Shown: in pieces, positions 9,301 through 17,099 of the stretch
How the letters are laid out: every line of letters begins with the position of its first letter
How positions within the stretch are numbered: the stretch's first letter is position 1
Assembly (NCBI GenBank): GCA_045592445.1
Contig: JAZNUV010000006.1
Span: forward strand, 1-29,281
DNA length: 29,281 nucleotides
From: JAQXGO01 sp045592445
GTDB lineage: Bacteria; Bacillota; Clostridia; UMGS1883; UMGS1540
Direction: 5' to 3'
Made by a program: the position numbers and the translations under genes
The notes under the pieces: generated by a model
What the model saw: the letters and a program-made list of their open reading frames with translations, nothing else
Database searches by the model: none
What the model was told of the DNA's origin: nothing

Positions 9301-10025
9301 TCCAAAAGCGGATCCTCGAATTTCACGCTATCAATCGTAGTTAAAAAAGTTGTATGGCGGCAATGGTCAGACCAATATGTATCAATCATACGGATTTCCG
9401 TAATGGTTGGTTCTCTCTTTTCTCCTATAAAATAGGCCTGACAAAAGAGAAGGTCATCCTTGTCCATGGCAAGACCATACTTTTTAATAAACGCGTCAAT
9501 TTCCGCTTCAGAAAGCGCACAAAAGCCTTCTAAAGTTTCCACGCGCTCGGGCACTTCATAGTTTACCGCCAACGTCTCGGGCATTTCTTTAGAAGCCTCG
9601 CGGGATTCCACGGGGTTTATGACATATTTTTTAATTTCCGCAATATCCGCCGCGGAAAGCTGCCCGTAGAGATAATATACCTTTGCCGTGCGCACTGTGG
9701 GGCGGTCTCCCTGCGAAATAATCTGTATACACTGTGCTGCAGAATCTGCGCGCTGGTCAAACTGCCCGGGTAGATATTCTACCGTAAAGGAAGCGTTACA
9801 ATCCTCCTCCAGCGTATCATAAAGAATGTCAAGCTGGGGTTCGGAAAAAACCGTCTTTTTTGCGTATGCAAATAATTCGGGTGTAATATTTTCTACATCA
9901 TACCGATTAAAAAGCCGCAAATCCGTAATGCCTTTTATCTGCAGAAGCTCTTTGATATCAGCTAAAAGCGATGCCGCTTCATGTGCAAGCTCTTTTTTCT
10001 TTTCAACATATACGCGGTAAACCAT
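6336..10025 (-). CDS. purL: Phosphoribosylformylglycinamidine synthase, single-chain form
   Basis: Converts FGAR to FGAM with ATP and glutamine. At 1229 residues this is the large one-chain form rather than the PurS-PurQ-PurL complex used by Bacillus. An N-terminal PurS-like region (about 1-150) is followed by the linker and duplicated AIR-synthase-like ATP-binding halves (MIDTYWSDHCRHTTF, KNETHNHPTEIEPFGGAATC, GGKDSMSGTF). A C-terminal class I glutamine amidotransferase (from about residue 975) closes the chain. Its Cys in GICNGFQ (near 1070) and the His-Glu pair in GHSER (near 1200-1202) are present, so glutaminase activity looks intact, unlike PurF and GuaA of this operon. The ATG directly abuts the purD stop codon (TAAATG), suggesting translational coupling. 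Confidence 0.97.
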   Translation of the reverse strand: MVYRVYVEKKKELAHEAASLLADIKELLQIKGITDLRLFNRYDVENITPELFAYAKKTVFSEPQLDILYDTLEEDCNASFTVEYLPGQFDQRADSAAQCIQIISQGDRPTVRTAKVYYLYGQLSAADIAEIKKYVINPVESREASKEMPETLAVNYEVPERVETLEGFCALSEAEIDAFIKKYGLAMDKDDLLFCQAYFIGEKREPTITEIRMIDTYWSDHCRHTTFLTTIDSVKFEDPLLEETYQAYLKTREELGRTKPVNLMDIGTLAAKYLRKTGQLEKLDASEEINACTVKIEVEADGVKEPWLLLFKNETHNHPTEIEPFGGAATCIGGAIRDPLSGRSYVYAAMRVTGAANPLLPVSETMEGKLPQRKIVTTAAAGYSSYGNQIGLATGIVDEIYHDGYAAKRMEIGAVIGAAPAKNVRRECPAPGDIVILLGGRTGRDGCGGATGSSKSHTLESLESCGAEVQKGNAPEERKLQRLFRNEKASRMIKRCNDFGAGGVSVAIGELADGLSINLDAVPKKYEGLDGTELAISESQERMAVVVAAEDVEAFKELADRENLEATAVATVKAEKRLTMTWKGNTIVDISRDFLNSNGAEKHIDIAVAKPSCYKKEVGTDFGASLKALCDDLNVCSKRGLSERFDSTIGAGTVLMPFGGKNQETPIQAMVNKISMESAHTEDCSLMAWGYNPFITEKSPYHGAYLAVIESVSKLIATGADFEDVYLTFQEYFERPGKDANRWGKPMAALLGAFRAQLDLGVAAIGGKDSMSGTFEKLDVPPTLVSFAVTTDKIQNIISPEFKSAERNVFLVAPEYDENHLPKAESIKALFKKVAAWVREGKVVSAYTPTYGGVAEAIFKMSIGNSIGFQYADSLTMEDIFGYRYGSFILECTEDIGEGIVLGKTVQNAAISYQGTELALSDLQKIYDDKLESVYPSNIPTEGKKIENYAYCENFTAAPMVKTAKPTVLIPVFPGTNCEYDSAKAVEDAGAAAEIFVINNLTADGIARSVEMFAEKTDKAQIIFIPGGFSGGDEPDGSGKFITAFFRSAAVKEKVTTLLEKRDGLMCGICNGFQALIKLGLVPYGKIIDTDEHCPTITFNTIGRHQSRIVRTRVASNRSPWLQNTKVGEIYSVPISHGEGRFLAEDAVMAELVKNGQIATQYVDMDGVATDDIRFNPNNSQNAVEGILSPDGKVIGKMGHSERIGKGLYKNVVGKYDMGLFASAVRYFK

Positions 10026-11297
10026 TTATTTTTCCTCCTTTGCCATTTGTGCGCGCTGACCGATGTCTTTTCGGTAATATGCGTTTTCAAAATGAATTTT
10101 TTCTGTTAATTCATACGCTTTTTGGATTGCGCCCGAAAGCGTTTTATCTTTTGCAACGGCGCCAAGTACGCGTCCGCCCGCCGTTAACAAATCGTCGCCT
10201 TCCTTTTTTGCCCCCGCAACGTAAATTTCGCCGTCAGGGTTTTGAGGCATATCAATTTTATATCCCGTTTTATAAGCGGCGGGGTAGCCTTCTGATGCCA
10301 TGACTACGCAACACGCCGATTCATCGGAAAACTTTACCATCTCACTTTTTAAAGTGCCGGAAGTGACCGCCATCATAATTTCTAAAAGGTCACTTTCAAG
10401 AAGAGGTAATACGACCTGCGTTTCAGGATCACCAAAACGGCAGTTATATTCAATGACCTTCGGGCCATTTTCTGTCAACATCAAGCCGAAATACAAGCAG
10501 CCGCGGAACTCTCTTCCCTCTTTCTTCATAGCCTCAACTGTGGGCAAAAATATTTTTCCCATACATTCCGCCGCAACTTCTGCAGTGTAGTAGGGGTTTG
10601 GTGCTATCGTGCCCATGCCTCCCGTATTCAAACCTGTATCTCCGTCACCTGCACGCTTATGATCCATCGAAGAAATCATGGGAACGATGGTTTTACCGTC
10701 CGTAAACGAGAGAACGGACACCTCAGGGCCTGTCAAAAACTCTTCTACAACAATGCTGTTGCCGCTTTTGCCGAACACCTTGTCCTCCATGATGTCCTGT
10801 ACGGCTTTTCGTGCTTCTTCCCGCGTTTCGGCAATAATAACGCCTTTGCCGAGTGCTAGACCATCTGCCTTGATTACGGTCGGCAAGGGGGCTGTTTCTA
10901 CATAAGCCGCTGCTTCTTTTGCCGATGTAAACACTGCGTAGCCGGCCGTGGGAATTCCGTATTTCTGCATCAGATTTTTAGAAAAGACCTTACTGCCCTC
11001 TATAATCGCGGCATTTTCTCTCGGCCCGAAGGCAGGAATGCCTGCTTCCATAAGCGCGTCCACCGCGCCGAGCACTAAGGGGTCATCAGGTGCTACCACA
11101 GCGTAGTCAATTTTCGTTTCCTTGGCAAACGCCACAATTTTCTCAATCTCCTTCGCGCCAATTGAAACACATTCTGCGTCGTTTGCAATTCCGCCGTTGC
11201 CGGGCAGGGCATATATCTTTTCAACGTTTTTGTTCTCTTTGATTTTTTTGATAATTGCATGCTCACGGCCACCGCCGCCCACTACCATAATTTTCAT
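10026..11297 (-). CDS. purD: Phosphoribosylamine--glycine ligase (GAR synthetase)
   Basis: An ATP-grasp ligase joining phosphoribosylamine and glycine to form GAR, the step after PurF. It has 423 residues, normal length. The N-terminal GGGGREHA motif, the ATP-grasp core (VIKADGLALGKGVIIA; EEFLTGPEVSVLSF) and the block DHKRAGDGDTGLNTGGMG are all present. The start is ATG at 11297 with AAGGAGAT upstream, 20 bp after purH. The stop codon touches the purL start. Confidence 0.97.
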   Translation of the reverse strand: MKIMVVGGGGREHAIIKKIKENKNVEKIYALPGNGGIANDAECVSIGAKEIEKIVAFAKETKIDYAVVAPDDPLVLGAVDALMEAGIPAFGPRENAAIIEGSKVFSKNLMQKYGIPTAGYAVFTSAKEAAAYVETAPLPTVIKADGLALGKGVIIAETREEARKAVQDIMEDKVFGKSGNSIVVEEFLTGPEVSVLSFTDGKTIVPMISSMDHKRAGDGDTGLNTGGMGTIAPNPYYTAEVAAECMGKIFLPTVEAMKKEGREFRGCLYFGLMLTENGPKVIEYNCRFGDPETQVVLPLLESDLLEIMMAVTSGTLKSEMVKFSDESACCVVMASEGYPAAYKTGYKIDMPQNPDGEIYVAGAKKEGDDLLTAGGRVLGAVAKDKTLSGAIQKAYELTEKIHFENAYYRKDIGQRAQMAKEEK

Positions 11298-11317
11298 GTT
11301 TATCTCCTTTTTGCGGT

Positions 11318-12499
11318 TTAGTGATGGAATAGACGTATACCATCAAACGCCATGACCATTCCGTATTTGTTACAGGTTTCAATGACCGCGTCATCACGCA
11401 CCGAGCCGCCCGGCTGTGCAATATAAGAAACACCACTTTTATGTGCGCGTTCAATATTGTCACCAAACGGGAAAAAGGCGTCAGATGCTAAGGATACGCC
11501 CGATATACCTGCAAGATATGCTGCCGCCTCTGCTTCGGTAAGCGGTGCAGGTTGTTCTTTAAAGTATTTCTGCCAGTTTCCGTCCGCACAGACATCTTCT
11601 TCATTTTTATTGATATAGCCATCTATGACATTATCACGCTCGGGGCGACCGAGTGTATCTAAAAACGGCAAATTCAAGACCTTTTCATGTTGTCTTAAAA
11701 ACCAAGTGTCCGCCTTGCCGCCCGCAAGCCGTGTACAGTGTATGCGTGACTGTTGCCCCGCCCCTACGCCGATTGCCTGCCCATCCACGGCATAGCATAC
11801 GGAATTGGACTGCGTATATTTAAGCGTGATCAGCGCCACAATTAAGTCGCGCTTTGCCTCCTCGGGCAACTCCTTATTTTCTGTTACGATTTCCTGTAAA
11901 AGGCTTTCATCAATTTTGATATGATTCCGCCCCTGCTCGAAGGTAATGCCGAACACCTGCTTGCGCTCAATCTCACAGGGGACATAGTTTGCGTCAATTT
12001 CAATCACATTGTAGGTGCCTTTTCTTTTCGCTTTTAAAATTTCAAGTGCCTTAGGGGTGTAGCCGGGCGCAATCACGCCGTCTGACACCTCGCGCTTTAT
12101 AAGCCTTGCAGTTGCCTCATCACATACGTCCGAAAGTGCTACAAAATCGCCGAAGGAGCACATACGGTCCGTACCGCGCGCTCTTGCGTATGCACAGGCT
12201 AAGGGGGATGCATCTAAATCCTCAATATCATCTACAAAGCAAGCTTTTTTCAGCTTATCACAAAGTGGCAGACCAACCGCCGCCGAAGTGGGACTTACAT
12301 GCTTAAAAGAAGTTGCAGCAGGCAACCCGAGTGCAATTTTCAACTCACGCACAAGTTGCCATGCATTAAAAGCATCCATAAAGTTAATATAGCCCGGTCT
12401 CCCATTTAAAACACGAATGGGGAGCTCGCCTTCTTCCATAAAAATGCGCGACGGCTTCTGATTTGGATTACAGCCATATTTCAGTTCTAATTCTTTCAT
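11318..12499 (-). CDS. purH: AICAR transformylase, stand-alone (short PurH without the cyclohydrolase domain)
   Basis: Transfers the formyl group of 10-formyl-THF to AICAR, giving FAICAR. The protein has 393 residues, whereas the usual bifunctional PurH has about 510-530; the N-terminal MGS-like IMP cyclohydrolase domain is absent. The catalytic Lys-His pair is in SFKHVSPTSAA (Lys66-His67). Other family blocks are visible: YTQSNSVCYAVDGQAIGVGAGQQSR and SDAFFPFGDN, ending near residue 390 with AFDGIRLFHH. The start is ATG at 12499 with GGGAGG inside the end of purO, only 2 bp after its stop. The missing cyclisation step is supplied by the adjacent purO, so the pair replaces bifunctional PurH. 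Confidence 0.94.
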   Translation of the reverse strand: MKELELKYGCNPNQKPSRIFMEEGELPIRVLNGRPGYINFMDAFNAWQLVRELKIALGLPAATSFKHVSPTSAAVGLPLCDKLKKACFVDDIEDLDASPLACAYARARGTDRMCSFGDFVALSDVCDEATARLIKREVSDGVIAPGYTPKALEILKAKRKGTYNVIEIDANYVPCEIERKQVFGITFEQGRNHIKIDESLLQEIVTENKELPEEAKRDLIVALITLKYTQSNSVCYAVDGQAIGVGAGQQSRIHCTRLAGGKADTWFLRQHEKVLNLPFLDTLGRPERDNVIDGYINKNEEDVCADGNWQKYFKEQPAPLTEAEAAAYLAGISGVSLASDAFFPFGDNIERAHKSGVSYIAQPGGSVRDDAVIETCNKYGMVMAFDGIRLFHH

Positions 12500-12501
12500 T
12501 C

Positions 12502-13230
12502 TTATGCCTCCCCGTTGTTTTTGTTGATAAGACGTTCCTCTGTCGCTCCGCTTTCGAGGTTGATATATCGTACATAGAGCGAAATTTTATTTTGCTCGTC
12601 TAAATTCTCCCATATATCGTTTGTGAAAGCGTCTATATCATTTGGTACGATAATACGCTCCGGCTCACCCTGGAAGGTGGGAATGGGATTGCCGTCCGTT
12701 ACGTAGGTATGGATAAAATGCCCCATACCCGCCTTTGCAGGATACTCAAAGAAATAACGTGCGCAATCCGTTCCTTCTGCATCTATGCTTTTTAAAATAC
12801 TCATTTTATAGGAAAAGTCGCTTTCCGAGAACGTAAGCATCCCGCTTATACGGGGTGTTAAATTTGGCGCATCCGGCTCGAATTCACGCGTGCGCAGGGC
12901 ACTTCCGAAGCATTTTCCGTTTGCCAAAAATTCATAGATTGTATCTGTCTGATTTCCGTTTGTAACAATTAACTTATTTTCATATTCGCGTAATGCCGCG
13001 TAGATAATAAGGGACGGGTCTGAAACCTTGGTCGCATCAAACGGCTTTGTGAATAAAGTGCCGTCCTCCATTGTAAATACACGGTTTCTGCTGTTTTCGC
13101 TGCGTCCCATGATAAAGTATGCAACGGCCGCTTTTTTTCCATCTTCGCTTTTTCCGATCGCGATACCACGACCGACATACGGGTTCCCTAAAATACGTTC
13201 TCCCATTGTTTTCATATCGTAAATGCTCAT
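12502..13230 (-). CDS. purO: IMP cyclohydrolase, PurO-like
   Basis: Closes the ring of FAICAR to give IMP. The 242-residue protein resembles the PurO/IMP_cyclohyd family first described in archaea and is unrelated to the MGS-like cyclohydrolase domain of PurH. Family-like stretches are YVGRGIAIGKSEDGKKAAVAYF near the N-terminus, MGRSENSRNRVF, and TPRISGML in the middle. The start is ATG at 13230, with GAGGTG seven bases upstream; an earlier in-frame ATG at 13299 lies inside purN and has no site. It fits exactly between purN and the short purH (5 and 2 bp gaps), which supports the functional pairing. Family call from memory of motifs; context makes it strong. Confidence 0.88.
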   Translation of the reverse strand: MSIYDMKTMGERILGNPYVGRGIAIGKSEDGKKAAVAYFIMGRSENSRNRVFTMEDGTLFTKPFDATKVSDPSLIIYAALREYENKLIVTNGNQTDTIYEFLANGKCFGSALRTREFEPDAPNLTPRISGMLTFSESDFSYKMSILKSIDAEGTDCARYFFEYPAKAGMGHFIHTYVTDGNPIPTFQGEPERIIVPNDIDAFTNDIWENLDEQNKISLYVRYINLESGATEERLINKNNGEA

Positions 13231-13235
13231 GATTT

Positions 13236-13847
13236 TCACCTCTTCATTTCTGCTATTTCCTTTGCCGCCATCTCCACGGCCTTCGGCAACAGTATCCATT
13301 CAGCCTCTTCCATTACGCGTTTTTGCAAGGTTTCCGGCGTGTCATCCGGCAGAATCTCTACCGCTTTTTGCAAAATGATTTCGCCGCCGTCCGGAATTTC
13401 ATTGACGTAATGCACGGTCGCCCCCGTCACCTTCACGCCGTAGGCAAGTGCCGCCTCGTGTACGTAAAGTCCGTAAAAACCCGTGCCGCAAAAAGAAGGT
13501 ATCAGCGACGGATGCACATTGATAATCCGTTTTTTGTACTGCATCGTAAACGATTCGCTTAAAATGCACATAAACCCCGCAAGCACAATCAGTTCAATGC
13601 CGTGCGCCTGAAGATGCGCCAGAATCTGCGCTTCAAAATCTGCCGCATCACGGCAATCCTTCTTCTGCACAATCTCTGTCGGCACGCCTGCTTTTTTCGC
13701 ACGCGTCAACGCGTATGCATCTTTTTTATTGGAAAGCACCAGTGCGATTTGCCCGTTTGGCATTTCGCCGCGCGCCTGGGTATCTAAAAGTGCCTGTAAA
13801 TTCGTGCCGCCGCCCGAAACGAGCACGGCAATTTTTGTTTTTTGCAT
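13236..13847 (-). CDS. purN: Phosphoribosylglycinamide formyltransferase
   Basis: Transfers the formyl group of 10-formyl-THF to GAR, giving FGAR. The protein has 203 residues, normal for PurN. The N-terminal KIAVLVSGGGTNLQALL binds the substrate phosphate. The catalytic Asn-x-His is in INVHPSLIPSF, and the Asp lies in EIPDGGEIILQ. The chosen start is the ATG at 13847, which has AGGGA five bases upstream; an ATG four codons earlier (13859) has no ribosome site. A 36-bp gap to purM is the largest inside the operon. Confidence 0.96.
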   Translation of the reverse strand: MQKTKIAVLVSGGGTNLQALLDTQARGEMPNGQIALVLSNKKDAYALTRAKKAGVPTEIVQKKDCRDAADFEAQILAHLQAHGIELIVLAGFMCILSESFTMQYKKRIINVHPSLIPSFCGTGFYGLYVHEAALAYGVKVTGATVHYVNEIPDGGEIILQKAVEILPDDTPETLQKRVMEEAEWILLPKAVEMAAKEIAEMKR

Positions 13848-13883
13848 AAAATCCCTCATTCTGTAAGGCTTTAAAAACGCATT

Positions 13884-14924
13884 TTAGGCAAGTGTAACGC
13901 CCTCATCACTCTCTATGATTTCGCCCATAATATATGCGTCCTCACCCGCCGCGCGCAAAACTTCCAGCGCGCGGGAGGCATCCTCTTTCTTCACAACAAC
14001 GCTCATGCCAACGCCCATATTAAAGGTGTTGAACATGTCACGTTCCGGAATATTCCCTGTCTTTGCAATCAAATCGAAAATGGGCAGAATGCGAAGGGAT
14101 GCTTTTTCAATTTTTGCACCAAAGCCCGCAGGCAGACTGCGCGGAATGTTTTCGTAAAATCCGCCGCCCGTGATATGAGAAATGGCACGGACCGTGACCG
14201 CCTCGATAAGTGAAAGAATCGGTTTTACATAAATCCTTGTCGGTGCCAGAAGTGTTTCGCCGACGGATTTACCGCCAAGTGCCTCTACGGGCGTTTTAAT
14301 ATCATTTCTTTCCACATCAAATACTTTTCTTACCAAAGAAAACCCGTTTGAATGTACGCCGCTTGACGGGAGTGCAATGATAACATCGCCTTTTTGCATC
14401 GTTTCGGGGCGCAAAATCTTCGCCTTATCGACAGCACCGACCGCAAACCCTGCAAGGTCATACTCGTCAATCGGGTAAAAGCCTGGCATTTCCGCCGTTT
14501 CACCACCGATGAGTGCGGCACCGCTCTGTACGCAGCCCTCCGCAACACCTGATACGATGGACGCAATTTTCTCAGGCACATTTTTCCCGCATGCAATGTA
14601 ATCAAGGAAGAAAAGTGGCTTTGCACCGCAGCAAATAATATCATTGACACACATAGCAACACAGTCTATACCTACCGTGTCGTGCTTGTCCATCAAAAAG
14701 GCAAGCTTTAGCTTTGTGCCGACACCGTCCGTTCCGCTGACTAAGACAGGCTTTTCCATCCCTGTGATATCCAGTTCAAAAAGCCCGCCAAAGCCACCTA
14801 CATCCGAGCATACACCACTCGTCATCGTGCGTGCAATATGCGCTTTCATAAGTTCTACCGCCTTGTAGCCCGCAGTAATATCTACGCCTGCGGCGGCGTA
14901 ACTTTCCGATTTTGAATTTTTCAT
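13884..14924 (-). CDS. purM: Phosphoribosylformylglycinamidine cyclo-ligase (AIR synthetase)
   Basis: ATP-dependent ring closure of FGAM to AIR. It has 346 residues, typical length. Visible family blocks are SYAAAGVDITAGYKAV at the N-terminus, LVSGTDGVGTKLKLAF, GIDCVAMCVNDIICCGAKPLFFLDY, GGETAEMPGFY and ISHITGGGFYENIPR. The start is ATG at 14924 with GGGAGGG upstream, 3 bp after the purF stop (TAG). Confidence 0.97.
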   Translation of the reverse strand: MKNSKSESYAAAGVDITAGYKAVELMKAHIARTMTSGVCSDVGGFGGLFELDITGMEKPVLVSGTDGVGTKLKLAFLMDKHDTVGIDCVAMCVNDIICCGAKPLFFLDYIACGKNVPEKIASIVSGVAEGCVQSGAALIGGETAEMPGFYPIDEYDLAGFAVGAVDKAKILRPETMQKGDVIIALPSSGVHSNGFSLVRKVFDVERNDIKTPVEALGGKSVGETLLAPTRIYVKPILSLIEAVTVRAISHITGGGFYENIPRSLPAGFGAKIEKASLRILPIFDLIAKTGNIPERDMFNTFNMGVGMSVVVKKEDASRALEVLRAAGEDAYIMGEIIESDEGVTLA

Positions 14925-14927
14925 TTT

Positions 14928-16355
14928 CTATTCCCTCCCATTCCAGCAATACGTGCAAAGCTTGCACGGCGGCAGCCCAATGGATTTTACAGCACCCTCG
15001 AGGGACTGATATTCCAAAGAAGCAAAATTAAATTTTTCACTGATAGCACGACGCATCTTTTTGCCGCGCTCTGTACTCGCGTCACTGTATTCCTCAAGAT
15101 GATTAAATCCTTCTTCCCCTTCAAGTTCCATAATGGTCGAACGGGTAATGAGCTCCATATCACCTGTAGAACGCGAGAAATTCAAGAATTTACAACCATA
15201 CATAATCGGTGGGCAAGCCGAGCGCATGTGTACCTCTTTTGCCCCGTTTTCATATAAAAACTCAACCGTTTCACGAAGTTGTGTGCCGCGGACAATCGAA
15301 TCATCCACAAAAAGCAGTTTTTTATCCTTAATCAGATCACACACGGGCACTTGTTTCATCTTAGCCACGCGGTTTCTTTCTGCCTGATTCGGCGGCGTAA
15401 AGCTACGCGGCCACGTCGGCGTGTATTTAATGAACGGCCTCGCAAACTGTACACCGCTTTCATTGGCGTATCCGATAGCATGGGGTGTGCCTGAATCCGG
15501 TACACCGCCGACATAGTCAATATCATTTGCCTTGCCTGTTTCCTTATCATGTTGCGCCATTGTCTTTCCATTTCTGTAGCGCATAACTTCAACATTTACA
15601 CCTTCATAAGTCGACGTGGGATAGCCGTAATAGGTCCACAAAAATGCACACATCCGCATTTCTTCCCCGGCGGGAGAAAGAACCGAAATCTTGTTTTCAT
15701 CTATCTCGACAATCTCAGCGGGCCCAAGTTCTTTTTCCAGGACATAGCCAAGCTTTTCAAATGCAAACGACTCAAAGGAAACGCTAAATCCATCCTCTTT
15801 TTTGCCGACAAGCACCGGAATACGTCCAACCCTGTCGCGTGCAGCAATGAGATTTCCGTTCTCCTTTAAAATCAGAATTGAAGCTGTTCCCTCGATGGAG
15901 TCTTGTGCAAAGCGAATCCCTTCAGCAAACGTATTTTTTTGGTTAATTAACGCCGCAATCAGCTCGGTTGTATTGATAACACCACCCGTCATAGTACTGA
16001 AATGTCCACCACTTGACGAGGATAAATATTCGTTTATTAACGTCTCTGCATTATTGACAATCCCAATCGTACAGATAGCGTATGTACCGAGATTGGAACG
16101 AATTAAAAGCGGTTGAGGGTCTTGATCACTAATACAACCAATGGCAGAGGTTCCCTGCATTTCCTCAAAAATATGCTCAAACTTCGTCCGAAACGGCGAA
16201 TTTTCTATATTATGTATGTCGCGTTGCAAGCCTCTTTCCTTGTCATATGCCGCCATACCGCCACGCCTTGTTCCGAGGTGTGAGTGGTAGTCTGTTCCAA
16301 AAAAAACATCGGATATGACATCGTGATTGCATACCGCGCCGAAAAAGCCTCCCAT
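14928..16355 (-). CDS. purF: Amidophosphoribosyltransferase-like PurF without the catalytic N-terminal cysteine
   Basis: Makes phosphoribosylamine from PRPP, the first committed step of purine synthesis. The 475-residue protein has an N-terminal class II amidotransferase fold and a C-terminal phosphoribosyltransferase domain with the PRPP loop LLFVDDSIVRGTQ (about 347-359). Classical PurF begins (Met)-Cys-Gly-Ile, the Cys being the glutaminase nucleophile; here the chain begins MGGFFGAV. The HRGQE-type box reads TRRGGMAA, the usual Asn-Gly is IVNNAE, and the Asp before Thr-Glu is Thr (INTTE). The glutaminase thus looks inactive, implying use of ammonia. Cys236, Cys388 and the C-terminal CKLCTYC (464-470) resemble the Fe-S cysteines of Bacillus-type PurF. 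The start is well supported: AGGAGG eight bases before the ATG. Confidence 0.93.
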   Translation of the reverse strand: MGGFFGAVCNHDVISDVFFGTDYHSHLGTRRGGMAAYDKERGLQRDIHNIENSPFRTKFEHIFEEMQGTSAIGCISDQDPQPLLIRSNLGTYAICTIGIVNNAETLINEYLSSSSGGHFSTMTGGVINTTELIAALINQKNTFAEGIRFAQDSIEGTASILILKENGNLIAARDRVGRIPVLVGKKEDGFSVSFESFAFEKLGYVLEKELGPAEIVEIDENKISVLSPAGEEMRMCAFLWTYYGYPTSTYEGVNVEVMRYRNGKTMAQHDKETGKANDIDYVGGVPDSGTPHAIGYANESGVQFARPFIKYTPTWPRSFTPPNQAERNRVAKMKQVPVCDLIKDKKLLFVDDSIVRGTQLRETVEFLYENGAKEVHMRSACPPIMYGCKFLNFSRSTGDMELITRSTIMELEGEEGFNHLEEYSDASTERGKKMRRAISEKFNFASLEYQSLEGAVKSIGLPPCKLCTYCWNGRE

Positions 16356-16371
16356 GCTGATAGCCTCCTAC

Positions 16372-17079
16372 TTATTCTCCAAAAACTCTGTTCATCATTT
16401 CGCGGTACGCATCCTCTACGCCACCCAAATCTCTGCGGAAGCGGTCTTTATCAAGCTTCTCGTTTGTTTTTGCATCCCAAAAACGGCATGTATCGGGCGA
16501 TATTTCGTCCGCCAAAACAATCCCGTCTTTGGTGCGGCCAAACTCAAGTTTAAAGTCTACAAGCTTTACGCCGAGTGATGCAAAATACTCTTTCAAAATA
16601 CGATTTATGGTAAACGCCATATTTTTTATGGTCTCAATTTCCTCTGCCGTTGCAAGTTCTAAAGCAAGTGCATGATAGGAATTGATAAGCGGGTCATGCA
16701 AATCATCATTTTTATAGGAAAACTCAATCGTCGGCTCTGCAAAAACAATGCCCTCCTCGACACCGTAGCGCTTTGCAAACGAACCCGCAGAAATATTGCG
16801 AATAATAACCTCAAGCGGTACAATTTCTACTTTTTTAACGACGGTTTCGCGTTCAGAAAGCTCCTCCACAAAGTGTGTCGGCACACCATTTTTCTCTAAA
16901 AGCTGCATTAAGTAATTCGACATGCGATTGTTAACGACACCCTTGCCCATAATGGTTCCTTTTTTCGTGCCGTCAAACGCCGTAGCATCATCCTTATACG
17001 ATACAATAACAAGGTTTTCATTTTCAGTAGCAAATACCTTTTTTGCTTTTCCTTCATACAGTTGTTCGCACTTATTCAT
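16372..17079 (-). CDS. purC: SAICAR synthetase
   Basis: ATP-dependent ligation of aspartate to CAIR. It has 235 residues, normal length. Conserved blocks are LYEGKAKKVF at the N-terminus, SYKDDATAFDGTKKG, VPLEVIIRNISAGSFAKRYG, the substrate stretch HDPLINSYHA, and LADEISPDTCRFWD. The start is ATG at 17079 with GGGAGA upstream, 20 bp after purE. The next enzyme in the pathway, PurB, is not encoded in this window. Confidence 0.97.
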   Translation of the reverse strand: MNKCEQLYEGKAKKVFATENENLVIVSYKDDATAFDGTKKGTIMGKGVVNNRMSNYLMQLLEKNGVPTHFVEELSERETVVKKVEIVPLEVIIRNISAGSFAKRYGVEEGIVFAEPTIEFSYKNDDLHDPLINSYHALALELATAEEIETIKNMAFTINRILKEYFASLGVKLVDFKLEFGRTKDGIVLADEISPDTCRFWDAKTNEKLDKDRFRRDLGGVEDAYREMMNRVFGE

Positions 17080-17099
17080 TTTGTGTGTCTCCCTTCAAA

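Noticed and set aside
8616..9344. 242-codon open frame on the plus strand
   Set aside because: It lies fully antisense to conserved purL coding sequence, has no family resemblance and no supporting ribosome site.
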